This document shows, in pieces, positions 7,509 to 15,186 of a DNA stretch of 64,000 bases. Both the position numbers and the translations under genes were made by a program. The stretch is from CALITV01 sp964415795 (GTDB lineage Bacteria > UBP6 > UBA1177 > JAKLFG01): NCBI GenBank assembly GCA_964415795.1, contig CAYQBN010000001.1, positions 215,006 to 279,005 of the forward strand. The letters are read 5' to 3'. Each line of letters begins with the position of its first letter. Position 1 is the first letter of the stretch. Below the pieces are notes generated by a model. The model was given only the letters and a program-made list of their open reading frames with translations. It was not told the DNA's origin and did no database searches.

Positions 7509-8894
7509 ATGAATGAAACGCTAACGCGATTGTTGGGAACGGGGCTTCTGCTCGGCGCTCTTGCCTTGGGAGCACAGGAAACGACATCGCCGGAGGACCA
7601 AAAAGCGGATGGCACAGCGGTCTCCAGCGAATCTGCACCCGCCACTGAGCCGGCCAAGGAAGATCCTGACTCCGCCTCTGTTCCCACCGGGGCAATCCCA
7701 GTCGATGTGAAAAAGGAACCCGACTCTGCCTCTGGCTCCGCCGGGGTAAAGAAAGAGGAACCTTCGGTGCCCGACTGGGTGAAGAATCTCAAATTCAAGG
7801 GCGACTTCCGGTTCCGGTATCAGTACCAGAACTTCGAGGACGCGGTGAAGGACGATACGCTCGAGCGCAATCGTCTCCGCTACCGGGCACGGCTCGGGCT
7901 CGACGCGAAGATCAACGACTGGGCGAAGGTCAACTTCGGTCTCGCGTCGGGATCTTATGAAAGCAAGATAACGCCCGACCAACTGGCGTCAGGAAAGGAC
8001 ATCAAGGCGTCGCTCGGGCAGGATCTCCGCTCGACCAACCAGACCTTCGACGACTTCTTCAGCCATAAGCCGGTCTGGATAGACTACGCCTACGCCGAGT
8101 TCATGCCGTGGTCGTGGCTGACGCTTTCGGGCGGCAAGATGAAGAATCCCTTCCATACCGCCTCGGAACTCATCTGGGACGGCGACATCACGCCGGAGGG
8201 CGCGGCGCTCCAGTTCAAGTATGCGGTGATCGACGAACTGTCGCTTCTCGCCAACGCCGGTATCTTCATCCTCGACGAGGTAAAATCGCTCACCGATCCG
8301 ATGATGGCGGTCGTGCAGGCGGGCGCGGTGCTCAAGGTTGGTGACTTCGACGCCACCGCGACCCTTTCCTTCTACGATCCAATGAACCTCATGAACGCCG
8401 AGACGAACACGAGCGAAGGATCGAAGATGCGCGACTATGTCTCTCAAGGGTACTATTGGAAGAATCTCGCCGCGGCGCTCGACGCTTCCTACACCATTAA
8501 AGATAAGTATCAGATAGGGCTCATGGGCGAACTCACGGCGAACCTCTACGACCTCAACAAAGATGCGCTCGGTGCGAAGGCCAACGATACGGTCGCCTTC
8601 TTCGTAGGCATCAAGGGCGGCACCAAGGCACTCAAGGACCTCGGCGACTTCCAGAGTTCGCTCTCCTACCGACAACTGGGCATCGCATCGTGGATACCGT
8701 TCCTCATTGAGTCTGATCCCTTTGACGGCAATGTGAACGCCGAGGGCATCAAGTTCGATGTGAAAGCGGGGCTCTACAAGAACTTCTCGTTCGCCGCGAC
8801 GCTCAACTACTTCTGGACGCTCGACAAGAAGTTCAACTCCGACAAGCGCAACCGTGATCTTCTGCTCCAACTCGATCTCAACTACAAGTTCTGA
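7509..8894 (+). CDS. Putative outer-membrane porin
   Basis: 461 residues, with signal peptide (LLGTGLLLGALALGA), then a low-complexity Pro/Glu/Ser/Lys linker (about 25-90) that contains an internal duplication around EPDSAS/DPDSAS. From about residue 95 there is a predicted beta-barrel: FRFRYQYQNF, LRYRARLGLDAKI, WAKVNFGLASGS, YAEFMPWSWLTLSGGKM, and a C-terminal strand ending in Leu-Asn-Tyr-Lys-Phe with terminal aromatic Phe. It resembles the putative porin families found beside phosphate and sulfate transport genes. RBS GGAGG precedes the ATG. Pho-box-like repeats upstream and phoB 90 nt downstream suggest phosphate-controlled expression. Confidence 0.7.
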   Translation: MNETLTRLLGTGLLLGALALGAQETTSPEDQKADGTAVSSESAPATEPAKEDPDSASVPTGAIPVDVKKEPDSASGSAGVKKEEPSVPDWVKNLKFKGDFRFRYQYQNFEDAVKDDTLERNRLRYRARLGLDAKINDWAKVNFGLASGSYESKITPDQLASGKDIKASLGQDLRSTNQTFDDFFSHKPVWIDYAYAEFMPWSWLTLSGGKMKNPFHTASELIWDGDITPEGAALQFKYAVIDELSLLANAGIFILDEVKSLTDPMMAVVQAGAVLKVGDFDATATLSFYDPMNLMNAETNTSEGSKMRDYVSQGYYWKNLAAALDASYTIKDKYQIGLMGELTANLYDLNKDALGAKANDTVAFFVGIKGGTKALKDLGDFQSSLSYRQLGIASWIPFLIESDPFDGNVNAEGIKFDVKAGLYKNFSFAATLNYFWTLDKKFNSDKRNRDLLLQLDLNYKF

Positions 8895-8897
8895 TCC

Positions 8898-8952
8898 CTT
8901 AACCGAAAATTGACCAAGTCCTGGATTCTTCCTAACACTTCCTCTATACTTT
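8898..8952 (+). promoter_or_regulatory. Pho-box promoter of phoB (autoregulation)
   Basis: Four units at 11-bp spacing, CTTAACC (8898), ATTGACC (8909), CCTGGAT (8920) and CCTAACA (8931), are followed by 9 bp and the -10-like TACTTT (8947-8952). The layout implies positive autoregulation by PhoB. The region fills the whole gap between the porin and phoB. Confidence 0.6.
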
Positions 8953-8984
8953 TCGTATGGTAAGCAAACCTTTGGGAGGTGCCC

Positions 8985-9680
8985 ATGGCTCGCGAACGAA
9001 TCCTTGTGGTGGACGATGAGCAGGACATTCTCGAACTCATCCGCTACAACCTGTCGCGGGAAGGCTATCAGATCGAAACGGTGACCACCGGTGAAGAGGC
9101 GATAAAGGTCGCCCGCGATCGTCATCCCGACCTCATCATCCTCGATCTCATGCTCCCCGGCATAGACGGCCTCGATGTCTGCCGCCTGCTCAAAGGCGAG
9201 ACGCGCACGAGCGACATCCCCATCATCATGCTCACCGCGAAAGGGGAAGAGAGCGATGTCGTCGCCGGTCTGGAGCTCGGCGCCGAGGACTATATGACCA
9301 AGCCATTCAGCCCTAAGGTGCTCATCGCACGGGTCCGCAACATCCTGCGGCGCAAGACACGGAGCGCCGAGGAGAAGGAGGTCAAGATCATCGTCATCGA
9401 GAACATGAAGATAGACCCCTCGAAGCATAAGGTCACCATCGGGAAAGAAGACATAGACCTCACCGCGACCGAATTTTCCCTGCTTCTCTTCCTCGCCAAG
9501 CGGCCCGGCTGGGTCTTCACGCGCAGTCAAATAATCACCGGCGTCAAGGGCGATGACTATCCGGTGACCGACCGCTCGGTCGATGTCCAGATACTCAATC
9601 TGCGCAAGAAACTGGGCAAGATGGGCGACTACATCGAGACGGTGCGCGGCGTCGGCTACCGGTTCAAAGAGTTGACCTGA
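8985..9680 (+). CDS. phoB: Phosphate regulon response regulator PhoB
   Basis: 231-residue OmpR/PhoB-type response regulator. Receiver: acidic pair Asp10-Asp11, phosphoacceptor Asp54 (LIILDLMLPG), Thr84 and Lys106 (MTKPFSP). The winged-helix DNA-binding domain (about 135-229) has the PhoB-like TATEFSLLLFLAKRPGWVF, YPVTDRSVDVQILNLRKKLG and TVRGVGYRF. Start at ATG 8985 behind GGGAGG; a GTG six bases earlier is less well spaced. It lies about 9.5 kb from its partner phoR, which ends the pst operon. Assignment to PhoB rather than another OmpR-family regulator rests on sequence style, context and the Pho boxes. Confidence 0.88.
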   Translation: MARERILVVDDEQDILELIRYNLSREGYQIETVTTGEEAIKVARDRHPDLIILDLMLPGIDGLDVCRLLKGETRTSDIPIIMLTAKGEESDVVAGLELGAEDYMTKPFSPKVLIARVRNILRRKTRSAEEKEVKIIVIENMKIDPSKHKVTIGKEDIDLTATEFSLLLFLAKRPGWVFTRSQIITGVKGDDYPVTDRSVDVQILNLRKKLGKMGDYIETVRGVGYRFKELT

Positions 9681-9735
9681 TCCTTTTAAAGCAACACCAG
9701 AGAACGCGATCGCGCGGCGAACAACCTACGCCAAG

Positions 9736-9852
9736 GAGTGCACGGTGCGAGAGGACGAACGCCGGACACATACCGGCCTGCTCGTGTCCCGCCTGCGGCG
9801 TGAACTTAAGCCAGACGATGTCGTCCCGCTGAGGAACATACTTCGTTACCAT
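9736..9852 (-). pseudogene. mazF: Truncated mazF toxin remnant
   Basis: The first 39 codons from the ATG at 9852 match the MazF N-terminus clearly: TKYVPQRDDIVWLKF, GHEQAG, CPAFVLSHRAL. After that the frame continues to a stop at 9664 through unrelated sequence antisense to the end of phoB, and the rest of the roughly 110-residue toxin is missing. A working RNase is not expected. The remnant is convergent with phoB. Confidence 0.75.
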
Positions 9853-10078
9853 GCCTTTTTACCCCGCGTCGGACCGGTGCTTATCTCCGCGTGAAGGTTT
9901 CGGGTGTGATGCAGGCGAGCATCTCGTCGAGCGTCGCTTCGCCGGATGGCTCTACGATGAGACGGTTCTTCTCGATCTTGACCTTGACCATACTTCCTTC
10001 ATTCAGCCGGAGCGCTTCAGTAAAGACCTTCGGCAGTCTCAACGCGAAACTGTTGCCCCAACGCATGATTCGTAGCAT
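9846..10078 (-). pseudogene. mazE: Frameshifted mazE antitoxin
   Basis: From ATG 10078 the frame encodes an AbrB/MazE-type DNA-binding domain (RIMRWGNSFALRLPK, VKVKIEKNRLIVEP) and a tail EMLACITPETF, then stops at 9881. Shifting frame by one base in the GAAACC run restores a MazE-like C-terminus (LHAEISTGPTRGKKAW) ending at 9846, overlapping the mazF start as in intact mazEF operons. The span is one base short of 78 codons, so a single-base deletion explains it. A truncated 65-residue protein keeping the DNA-binding part could still be made. Confidence 0.72.
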
Positions 10079-10151
10079 GACGCACATCCCCCTGCTCTAC
10101 AATGTATATACGTCAAGCAGGTGCGGGGAAATATTTTTCAATAACAAGCGG

Positions 10152-11558
10152 TTAGTGCGTCGGCGCGGGTTCACCCGCCTGCAGGTCGGCGAGCCGATCG
10201 GCGTATTCCTTCTTGAGCGCGGCGACCTTCTCGATCGCCTTCTCGTATTCCTCGGCGAAGGCGACCCATTTCTGTTCGTAGCCTTTCTTTATCTCAGCGA
10301 TCTTTCGGTCATAAACCGTCTCGTACTCCTTCTTCACGGAGGCGAGTCGGGCGAGCGCTGCGTCGTATTCCTCTTTCCACTGGGCGATGCGGTTCTCGAT
10401 GAGCGTCTTCCGTTCACCGATGGCGGCGGCAAGCCGTTCCCTGAACTTGGCGAACTCATCCTGATAGAGGGTCACCATGGCCATCTCGTACTGATCCTTG
10501 AGCTCAGCGACGAGTTCCCGTACTGGGACGATCTTCTCTATGCGCCACGCATTGCTTCCGCAGAAGGCGAACCCATCCTTCATCTCCCCTTTCCGTGCAT
10601 TATTGAGCGCCTCGGAAATGCAGTACTGGGCCTCCCGCGCATTGCAAGACTCCAGACAGCGCCACGGGCAGCGGAAGTCTTTTCGCTCGCCACGTGCGAC
10701 CTCGACAAGGAAATCGTTACGAATGGCACGACCCGGCATCCCAACGGGACTCTTGATAATGATGATGTCTTCCGCGCGACAGGAGACATAGGCCTCCTTG
10801 AACCGACGGTCCGCGTCGCATTCGTCGGTAGCGACGAAGCGGGTCGCCATCTGGACCCCCGCCGCGCCGAGGCGGAGGATGCGCTGAATGTCGTCGCCGG
10901 TATAGATGCCGCCGCCCGCTATGACCGGAACGGGGCGTTCGAACCGTTCCGCGAACTCCTTCACCGCAGCGATCACCTCGGGAAGTATCCTCTCCAGCGC
11001 GTATGCCGGATCGTCTATCTGTTCTATCTTGAAGCCAAGATGACCGCCTGCCTTAGGACCTTCGACCACAACGGCATCGGGTATATCGCGGTAGTGCTTC
11101 TCCCATGAACGGAAGATGAGGTTCGCAGCACGTCCCGACGAGACGATGGGAACCACCTTGACCTTCGCGGCGCGCAACGCGGCGACCGGAATATCCTTTA
11201 TCGGTAGACCGGCGCCGAGGAAGACGACATCGGGTCGCTCCTCGACGATGACGCGAAGCATATCCTGAAAGTCGTTGACCGCCACCATCAAGTTGACACC
11301 GATGATACCTTGGGAACGCTTTCGCGCCGCTCGTATCTCGCGTCGTAGAGCGCGAATGTTCGCCTCGCGTCCGTTCTCACGATAGTCGGGCTCCATGAGG
11401 CCAATGGCATTCGCGGCGATGACGCCGATGCCACCTTCATTGGCGACGGCGGAGGCGAGGCCGGAGAGCGATATGCCGACCCCCATGCCGCCCTGAACGA
11501 TGGGAAGCGTCGCGGTCGAATCACCGATGGTCAGCGTGGGCATCGAGAAAAAGCGCAT
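10152..11558 (-). CDS. Nitronate monooxygenase / FabK-like FMN flavoprotein with C-terminal coiled coil
   Basis: 468 residues from ATG 11558 (AGGAG 6 nt upstream; upstream in-frame sequence is antisense to the next gene). TIM-barrel FMN domain: IVQGGMGVGISLSGLA, GVNLMVA, FLGAGLP, VVEGPKAGGHLG (active-site His region), PVIAGGGIYTGDDI and GAAGVQMATRFVATDEC. An insert CPWRCLESCN with a following YC gives four closely spaced Cys. The last ~110 residues are heptad-like, Lys/Glu/Ala-rich and likely coiled coil. Members oxidise nitronates or reduce enoyl-ACP (FabK); the substrate is not deducible here. Single-gene unit between a decayed toxin pair and an outer-membrane protein gene. Confidence 0.75.
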   Translation of the reverse strand: MRFFSMPTLTIGDSTATLPIVQGGMGVGISLSGLASAVANEGGIGVIAANAIGLMEPDYRENGREANIRALRREIRAARKRSQGIIGVNLMVAVNDFQDMLRVIVEERPDVVFLGAGLPIKDIPVAALRAAKVKVVPIVSSGRAANLIFRSWEKHYRDIPDAVVVEGPKAGGHLGFKIEQIDDPAYALERILPEVIAAVKEFAERFERPVPVIAGGGIYTGDDIQRILRLGAAGVQMATRFVATDECDADRRFKEAYVSCRAEDIIIIKSPVGMPGRAIRNDFLVEVARGERKDFRCPWRCLESCNAREAQYCISEALNNARKGEMKDGFAFCGSNAWRIEKIVPVRELVAELKDQYEMAMVTLYQDEFAKFRERLAAAIGERKTLIENRIAQWKEEYDAALARLASVKKEYETVYDRKIAEIKKGYEQKWVAFAEEYEKAIEKVAALKKEYADRLADLQAGEPAPTH

Positions 11559-11646
11559 GAGAGACTCCTGAAGACTGATTGGTAAGGAACACCTTAGTAA
11601 GTATGGCGTGATATGCAATAAAATCGGAACGATTTCCTGACCCGGT

Positions 11647-12879
11647 CTATTCGGTTGGTTTCTTTTCCGGAGTCGGCGTCGCTTCGGGAGCCGGTTGTGA
11701 TGCCGGTTCGGCGACGGGTTCTTCGGCCGGCTTTTCTTCTGTGGCTGGCGCCTCGGCCGGCTTCGCCTCGGGTGCTGGGGCGGGCGCTTCGGCCGGTTTC
11801 GTCTCTGGTGCCGGCGCAGGCGCTTCAGCCGGCTTCGTCTCGGGAGCGGGCGGATTCTCGGGCACCTCCTTCTCGAACGAGTAGCGGAACGAGACAAGCA
11901 GGTTGTTCTGTATCTGCCACTCCTCGCTCACCTGCGTCTGGCGTACGACCGAAAGGCGGTAGCCGACCGAAAGCCACGGCGCCACCTCGACCCCGAGGTT
12001 CGCACCGAAGGTGTAGTTGGTCAGGTCGCCTGCGCTCCGTTTCTGCGGGTCGTCATAGACGAACGGCACGAGGATATCGGCGGTCGCGCCGTAGGTGATG
12101 GGTGCCTTCAGCGTGTAGGTCCCGCCGAGCATCGCGGCGAAGGCGGCGCCGAGCTGGTTGAAGCTCTCCACCTGCGTGAGCGGTATCCGTCCGGTCGCCG
12201 CATCCTTAGCGCCGGCGATGTAGACCTCGTCGGCGACGACATGGAGACCGCCGAGACCGGCGCGCAATTCGATCTTGAGCCAGTCGCGCGTGAGCGGCTT
12301 CACAAACAGACCGACCGATTCCGACATCTTGATGGGGTCGAACGAGCCTGATATCTTGAGTTTGTCGAACGGGGCGACGGTGGTGCCGTCGGGAAAGATG
12401 TAGTATTCGGGACGCAGGGTGTTGAGGAAGCCGTCGAAGAGCTGAGTCTCGAAGTGGAACCGCGCAAAGGGGCCCCAGAGGTTTTCGTGGATGTTGTAGA
12501 GGTAGATCGCGTCGAACGCCAGTTTATCGGCGCTCTTTATCATCCGCTCGAGGTCGGGGGTGTAGCTGAACTGTTCGTCGACGAGTAGAGCGGTTCGCAC
12601 TTCGTGGTTGAGTTTGTAGTACTCGAGCTTGGTGTCAAGATTGAGCCCGATGAGGAACGAGGTGCCGGTCGTTTGGCCAACCACATCGCGGTTGTCGGTG
12701 AGCGAGAAGTTCACGCCGGTGCCGATCGCGAAGAAGAGCCGGTCGCCCTTCTTGGCGTCGGCGGTCGATGTCGGGACGGCGGTCGCTTCCTTGGCGGCGT
12801 CGGTCTCCTCCTCGGCCTGCGCCATGGCGGCGAGCAGAAGACCGCAACAGATGAACAGGACGACGAGATAACGCTTCAT
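11647..12879 (-). CDS. Outer-membrane beta-barrel protein with Pro/Ala-rich C-terminal tail
   Basis: 410 residues: signal peptide ending AMAQA, short Ala/Thr-rich linker, then a beta-rich domain (about 45-335) with FFAIGTGVNFSLTDN, TFGANLGVEVAPWLSVGYRLS and NNLLVSFRYSF. The last ~70 residues are near-tandem PAEAPAPAPE(T/A)K units, encoded by DNA repeats at about 11690-11850, and resemble a periplasmic or peptidoglycan-spanning tail. One base separates it from the mscL stop, so it is co-transcribed with mscL. No specific family recognised. Confidence 0.6.
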   Translation of the reverse strand: MKRYLVVLFICCGLLLAAMAQAEEETDAAKEATAVPTSTADAKKGDRLFFAIGTGVNFSLTDNRDVVGQTTGTSFLIGLNLDTKLEYYKLNHEVRTALLVDEQFSYTPDLERMIKSADKLAFDAIYLYNIHENLWGPFARFHFETQLFDGFLNTLRPEYYIFPDGTTVAPFDKLKISGSFDPIKMSESVGLFVKPLTRDWLKIELRAGLGGLHVVADEVYIAGAKDAATGRIPLTQVESFNQLGAAFAAMLGGTYTLKAPITYGATADILVPFVYDDPQKRSAGDLTNYTFGANLGVEVAPWLSVGYRLSVVRQTQVSEEWQIQNNLLVSFRYSFEKEVPENPPAPETKPAEAPAPAPETKPAEAPAPAPEAKPAEAPATEEKPAEEPVAEPASQPAPEATPTPEKKPTE

Positions 12880-12880
12880 G

Positions 12881-13270
12881 TCATGCCTCCTCTTTCTTTT
12901 TATTCGAAATGCCCGGGATCTTCACATCCGGCATCGTTGGCATCTTGAGTTCCTGCAGGCGCCGGAGCGAGTTGACCCCCTTGACCAGCAAAAAGACCGC
13001 CCATGCCACGATCATGAAATCGACGACGGTCTGGATGAAGCGGCCGTAGTTCAGCAGGACCGGCGGCGCGCCGTTCTCCGCCGCCTTGAGTGTTATCGAG
13101 AGGTTGGTGAAGTCGGTGCCGCCGAGCAGAAGACCGATGGGCGGCATGATGACATCGTTGACAACCGAGGTGACGATCTTGCCGAAGGCAGTGCCGAGGA
13201 CAACACCGACCGCCATGTCCACGACGTTGCCCTTCGAGGCGAATTCCTTGAACTCGTTGAGCATGCTCAT
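12881..13270 (-). CDS. mscL: Large-conductance mechanosensitive channel MscL
   Basis: 129 residues from ATG 13270 (GGAGG about 9 nt upstream; a second ATG at 13264 is possible). The TM1 region FKEFASKGNVVDMAVGVVLGTAF and TSVVNDVIMPPIGLLLGG are diagnostic of MscL; TM2 is FIQTVVDFMIVAWAVFLLVKG, followed by a cytoplasmic helix with Lys-rich end. It forms a homopentameric inner-membrane tension valve released on hypo-osmotic shock. Typical length is about 130-150. A sigma70-like promoter lies at 13323-13351. Confidence 0.95.
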   Translation of the reverse strand: MSMLNEFKEFASKGNVVDMAVGVVLGTAFGKIVTSVVNDVIMPPIGLLLGGTDFTNLSITLKAAENGAPPVLLNYGRFIQTVVDFMIVAWAVFLLVKGVNSLRRLQELKMPTMPDVKIPGISNKKKEEA

Positions 13271-13322
13271 GCGGGGGACCCTCCGTGAAAAGTTGATCAA
13301 GGGGCGGGAACGGCCAGAGGAG

Positions 13323-13351
13323 ATCATACTCCCCCCAAAAAGGTAACTCAA
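13323..13351 (-). promoter_or_regulatory. Sigma70-like promoter of mscL operon
   Basis: Minus strand: TTGAGT (13346-13351), 17-bp spacer, TATGAT (13323-13328), about 50 nt before the mscL start. Confidence 0.5.
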
Positions 13352-13368
13352 AAAAAAGATTGAGAAAA

Positions 13369-13396
13369 TTGACTCTTTTCCCTTGCTCCCTATCAT
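13369..13396 (+). promoter_or_regulatory. Sigma70-like promoter of DUF3332 gene
   Basis: TTGACT (13369-13374), 16-bp spacer, TATCAT (13391-13396), 45 nt before the start codon. It is divergent from the mscL promoter 18 bp away. Confidence 0.55.
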
Positions 13397-13440
13397 GAAG
13401 ATTTGTCCGTTCCGTCAGTGATGAACGAAAGGAGGTTTCC

Positions 13441-13929
13441 ATGAAGAAATCGCTCATGGCGCTCATGATGGCTGGCATCATGCTGTTCTCGTCGCTCTTT
13501 ATGCAGAGTTGCTACGGCACCTACCCGCTTTTCAAGAAGGTGAACAAACTGGTCGGCGACATAGACGGCCGCTGGGGTTCGACCGCCGTGCACATCATCT
13601 GCTGGGTGTTTCAGGTCTATTCGGTCGTTCTGTTCCTCGACCTCTTCATCCTCAACACAGTGGAGTTCTGGACCGGCAGCGACCCGCTCGCGATGAAGGA
13701 TGGCGAGAGCGAGACGCAGGTGGTCGAGTATCTCGGCGACCTCTATCGGATAACAGCCACCAAGAACCGTTTCGATGTCTACTGCATCGAGGGTTCGCGC
13801 AAGGGCGAGAGCGCATCGCTCGTGTGGGACTCCGACCGGCGCATCTGGCGCGGCGAGAACGGCGATGTGGTGCGCGAACTCGTCAAGGTCAACGAGGACG
13901 GCTCCTTCGTCGCGCTCGTGACCGAGTAA
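13441..13929 (+). CDS. DUF3332 family putative lipoprotein
   Basis: 162 residues with signal sequence and a Cys at about residue 24 (SSLFMQSCYG), consistent with lipidation. The conserved block CYGTYPLFKKVNKLVGDIDG, then a hydrophobic segment (VQVYSVVLFLDLFILNTVEFWTG) and a beta-rich soluble end. This matches DUF3332, a family of unknown function. RBS AGGAGG. It has its own promoter and converges on pstS with 15 nt between the stops. Confidence 0.75.
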   Translation: MKKSLMALMMAGIMLFSSLFMQSCYGTYPLFKKVNKLVGDIDGRWGSTAVHIICWVFQVYSVVLFLDLFILNTVEFWTGSDPLAMKDGESETQVVEYLGDLYRITATKNRFDVYCIEGSRKGESASLVWDSDRRIWRGENGDVVRELVKVNEDGSFVALVTE

Positions 13930-13944
13930 GGATACCGGATTCCC

Positions 13945-14973
13945 CTACTTCCACACCGGCTGGCCGGCTGCCTTAAGTTCCTTCTTCCACGCCGCCTGCA
14001 CGAGGTCTATGAGCGTCTTCGGCAGTGGGACATAGTCGAGTGCCTTGGCCGCCTTGTCGCCATTCTTCAGGCACCAATCGAAGAACTTGAGCATCGTCTG
14101 CGCCTTCGCGACATCGGGCATTTCCTTATAGATAAGGATGTAAGAAGCGCCGACGACCGGCCAGCTCTGGTCGCCCGGCTGGTCGGTGAGCACCATGTAG
14201 AAGCCCTTTGCGTTCGCCCAGTCGGCGTTCGCCGCGGCGCTCTGGAAGGTGTCGATGGAGGGGGCGACGAACTTGCCCGCCTTGTTCTTGAGTTTGGTGT
14301 AGGTCATCTTGTTCTTGAGGGCATAAGCATACTCGACATAGCCGATCGAGCCGCCGGTCTGCTTGACGAACGCGGCAACGCCCTCGTTGCCCTTGCCGCC
14401 GACACCGGTCGGCCAGTTGACCGCCTTCGCGTTACCGACCTTGCTTGCCCAGTCGGCGCTCACCTTGGTCAGGTAGTTGGTGAAGATCCAGGTAGTGCCG
14501 GAACCGTCGGAGCGGTGAACCACGACGATCTTCTGGTCGGGGAGCGCGACGCCCGGGTTTTCGGCCGCGATCTTCGGGTCGTTCCACTTCTGGATGTTCC
14601 CGAGGAAAATTTGTGCGAGCGTTTCGCCCGACAGTTGCAGTTTCCCCGCCTCGATACCCTTGAGGTTCACCACCGGCACGACGCCGCCGATGACCATCGG
14701 GAACTGAAAAAGTCCCGCCGCGTTGAGCTCCTCCTCCTTGAGCGGTTCATCGGATGCGCCGAAATCGACCGTTTTCGCCTTGATCTGCGCGATGCCACCG
14801 CCCGAGCCGATCGACTGGTAGTTGAGCTGCATGCCGGTGACCTTGTTGTAGTCGTAAGCCCACTGCGAGTAGATGGGGAACGGGAAACTCGCCCCTGCGC
14901 CGTTGATTGTCTCGCCCGCCGAAAGCATGGCGAACAAAAAGGTTGCGCCGAGTACCGTAAGTAACCTCTTCAT
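13945..14973 (-). CDS. pstS: Periplasmic phosphate-binding protein PstS
   Basis: 342 residues from ATG 14973, chosen for GAGGAGAGG upstream; a start at 15000 would give no better signal peptide. Signal peptide LLTVLGATFLFAMLSAG. Phosphate-binding landmarks: INGAGASFPFPIY, SIGSGGGIAQI, FGASDEPL, VVVHRSDGSGTTWIF (binding RxDxSGT) and GSIGYVEYAYA. It delivers phosphate to PstCA. Unusually it is divergent from pstCAB-phoU-phoR rather than first gene of that operon, with a Pho box of its own. Confidence 0.95.
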   Translation of the reverse strand: MKRLLTVLGATFLFAMLSAGETINGAGASFPFPIYSQWAYDYNKVTGMQLNYQSIGSGGGIAQIKAKTVDFGASDEPLKEEELNAAGLFQFPMVIGGVVPVVNLKGIEAGKLQLSGETLAQIFLGNIQKWNDPKIAAENPGVALPDQKIVVVHRSDGSGTTWIFTNYLTKVSADWASKVGNAKAVNWPTGVGGKGNEGVAAFVKQTGGSIGYVEYAYALKNKMTYTKLKNKAGKFVAPSIDTFQSAAANADWANAKGFYMVLTDQPGDQSWPVVGASYILIYKEMPDVAKAQTMLKFFDWCLKNGDKAAKALDYVPLPKTLIDLVQAAWKKELKAAGQPVWK

Positions 14974-15034
14974 AGTGTCCTCTCCTCGTTGTGTTATCAA
15001 AAACCCTCCGGCGCACCGGCGCCGGTCGGTGAGA

Positions 15035-15067
15035 GAAGTATGGCCGCTTTGTTAAGAAACGGTGAAG
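15035..15067 (-). promoter_or_regulatory. Pho-box promoter of pstS
   Basis: Minus-strand CTTCACC GTTT CTTAACA (15050-15067), then 9 bp and the -10-like TACTTC (15035-15040). It is the best match to a 7-4-7 direct repeat in the window. Confidence 0.65.
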
Positions 15068-15109
15068 GTAGTATGAGAATACGGCAAACAAAGAACGAAT
15101 TGTCGGCCA

Positions 15110-15153
15110 ATTAACGGTTTGCTAACCGTTCGTTAACAATCGGCGCCTACTCT
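15110..15153 (+). promoter_or_regulatory. Pho-box promoter of pstCAB-phoU-phoR
   Basis: Three plus-strand units ATTAACG (15110), GCTAACC (15121), GTTAACA (15132) at 11-bp spacing, followed by 9 bp and TACTCT (15148-15153). Together with the pstS box it fills the 213-bp divergent intergenic region. Confidence 0.65.
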
Positions 15154-15186
15154 GCGAGTAGTGTTGAAAGAGGAGCATACGGAACC

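Noticed and set aside
7989..9530. 513-codon minus-strand open frame
   Set aside because: It runs antisense across a porin gene and phoB, both of which have clear motifs and ribosome-binding sites.
10152..11897. Extended flavoprotein start at 11897
   Set aside because: The extra 113 residues are Arg/Pro-rich and overlap the Pro/Ala tail of the upstream outer-membrane gene in another frame; AGGAG supports 11558.
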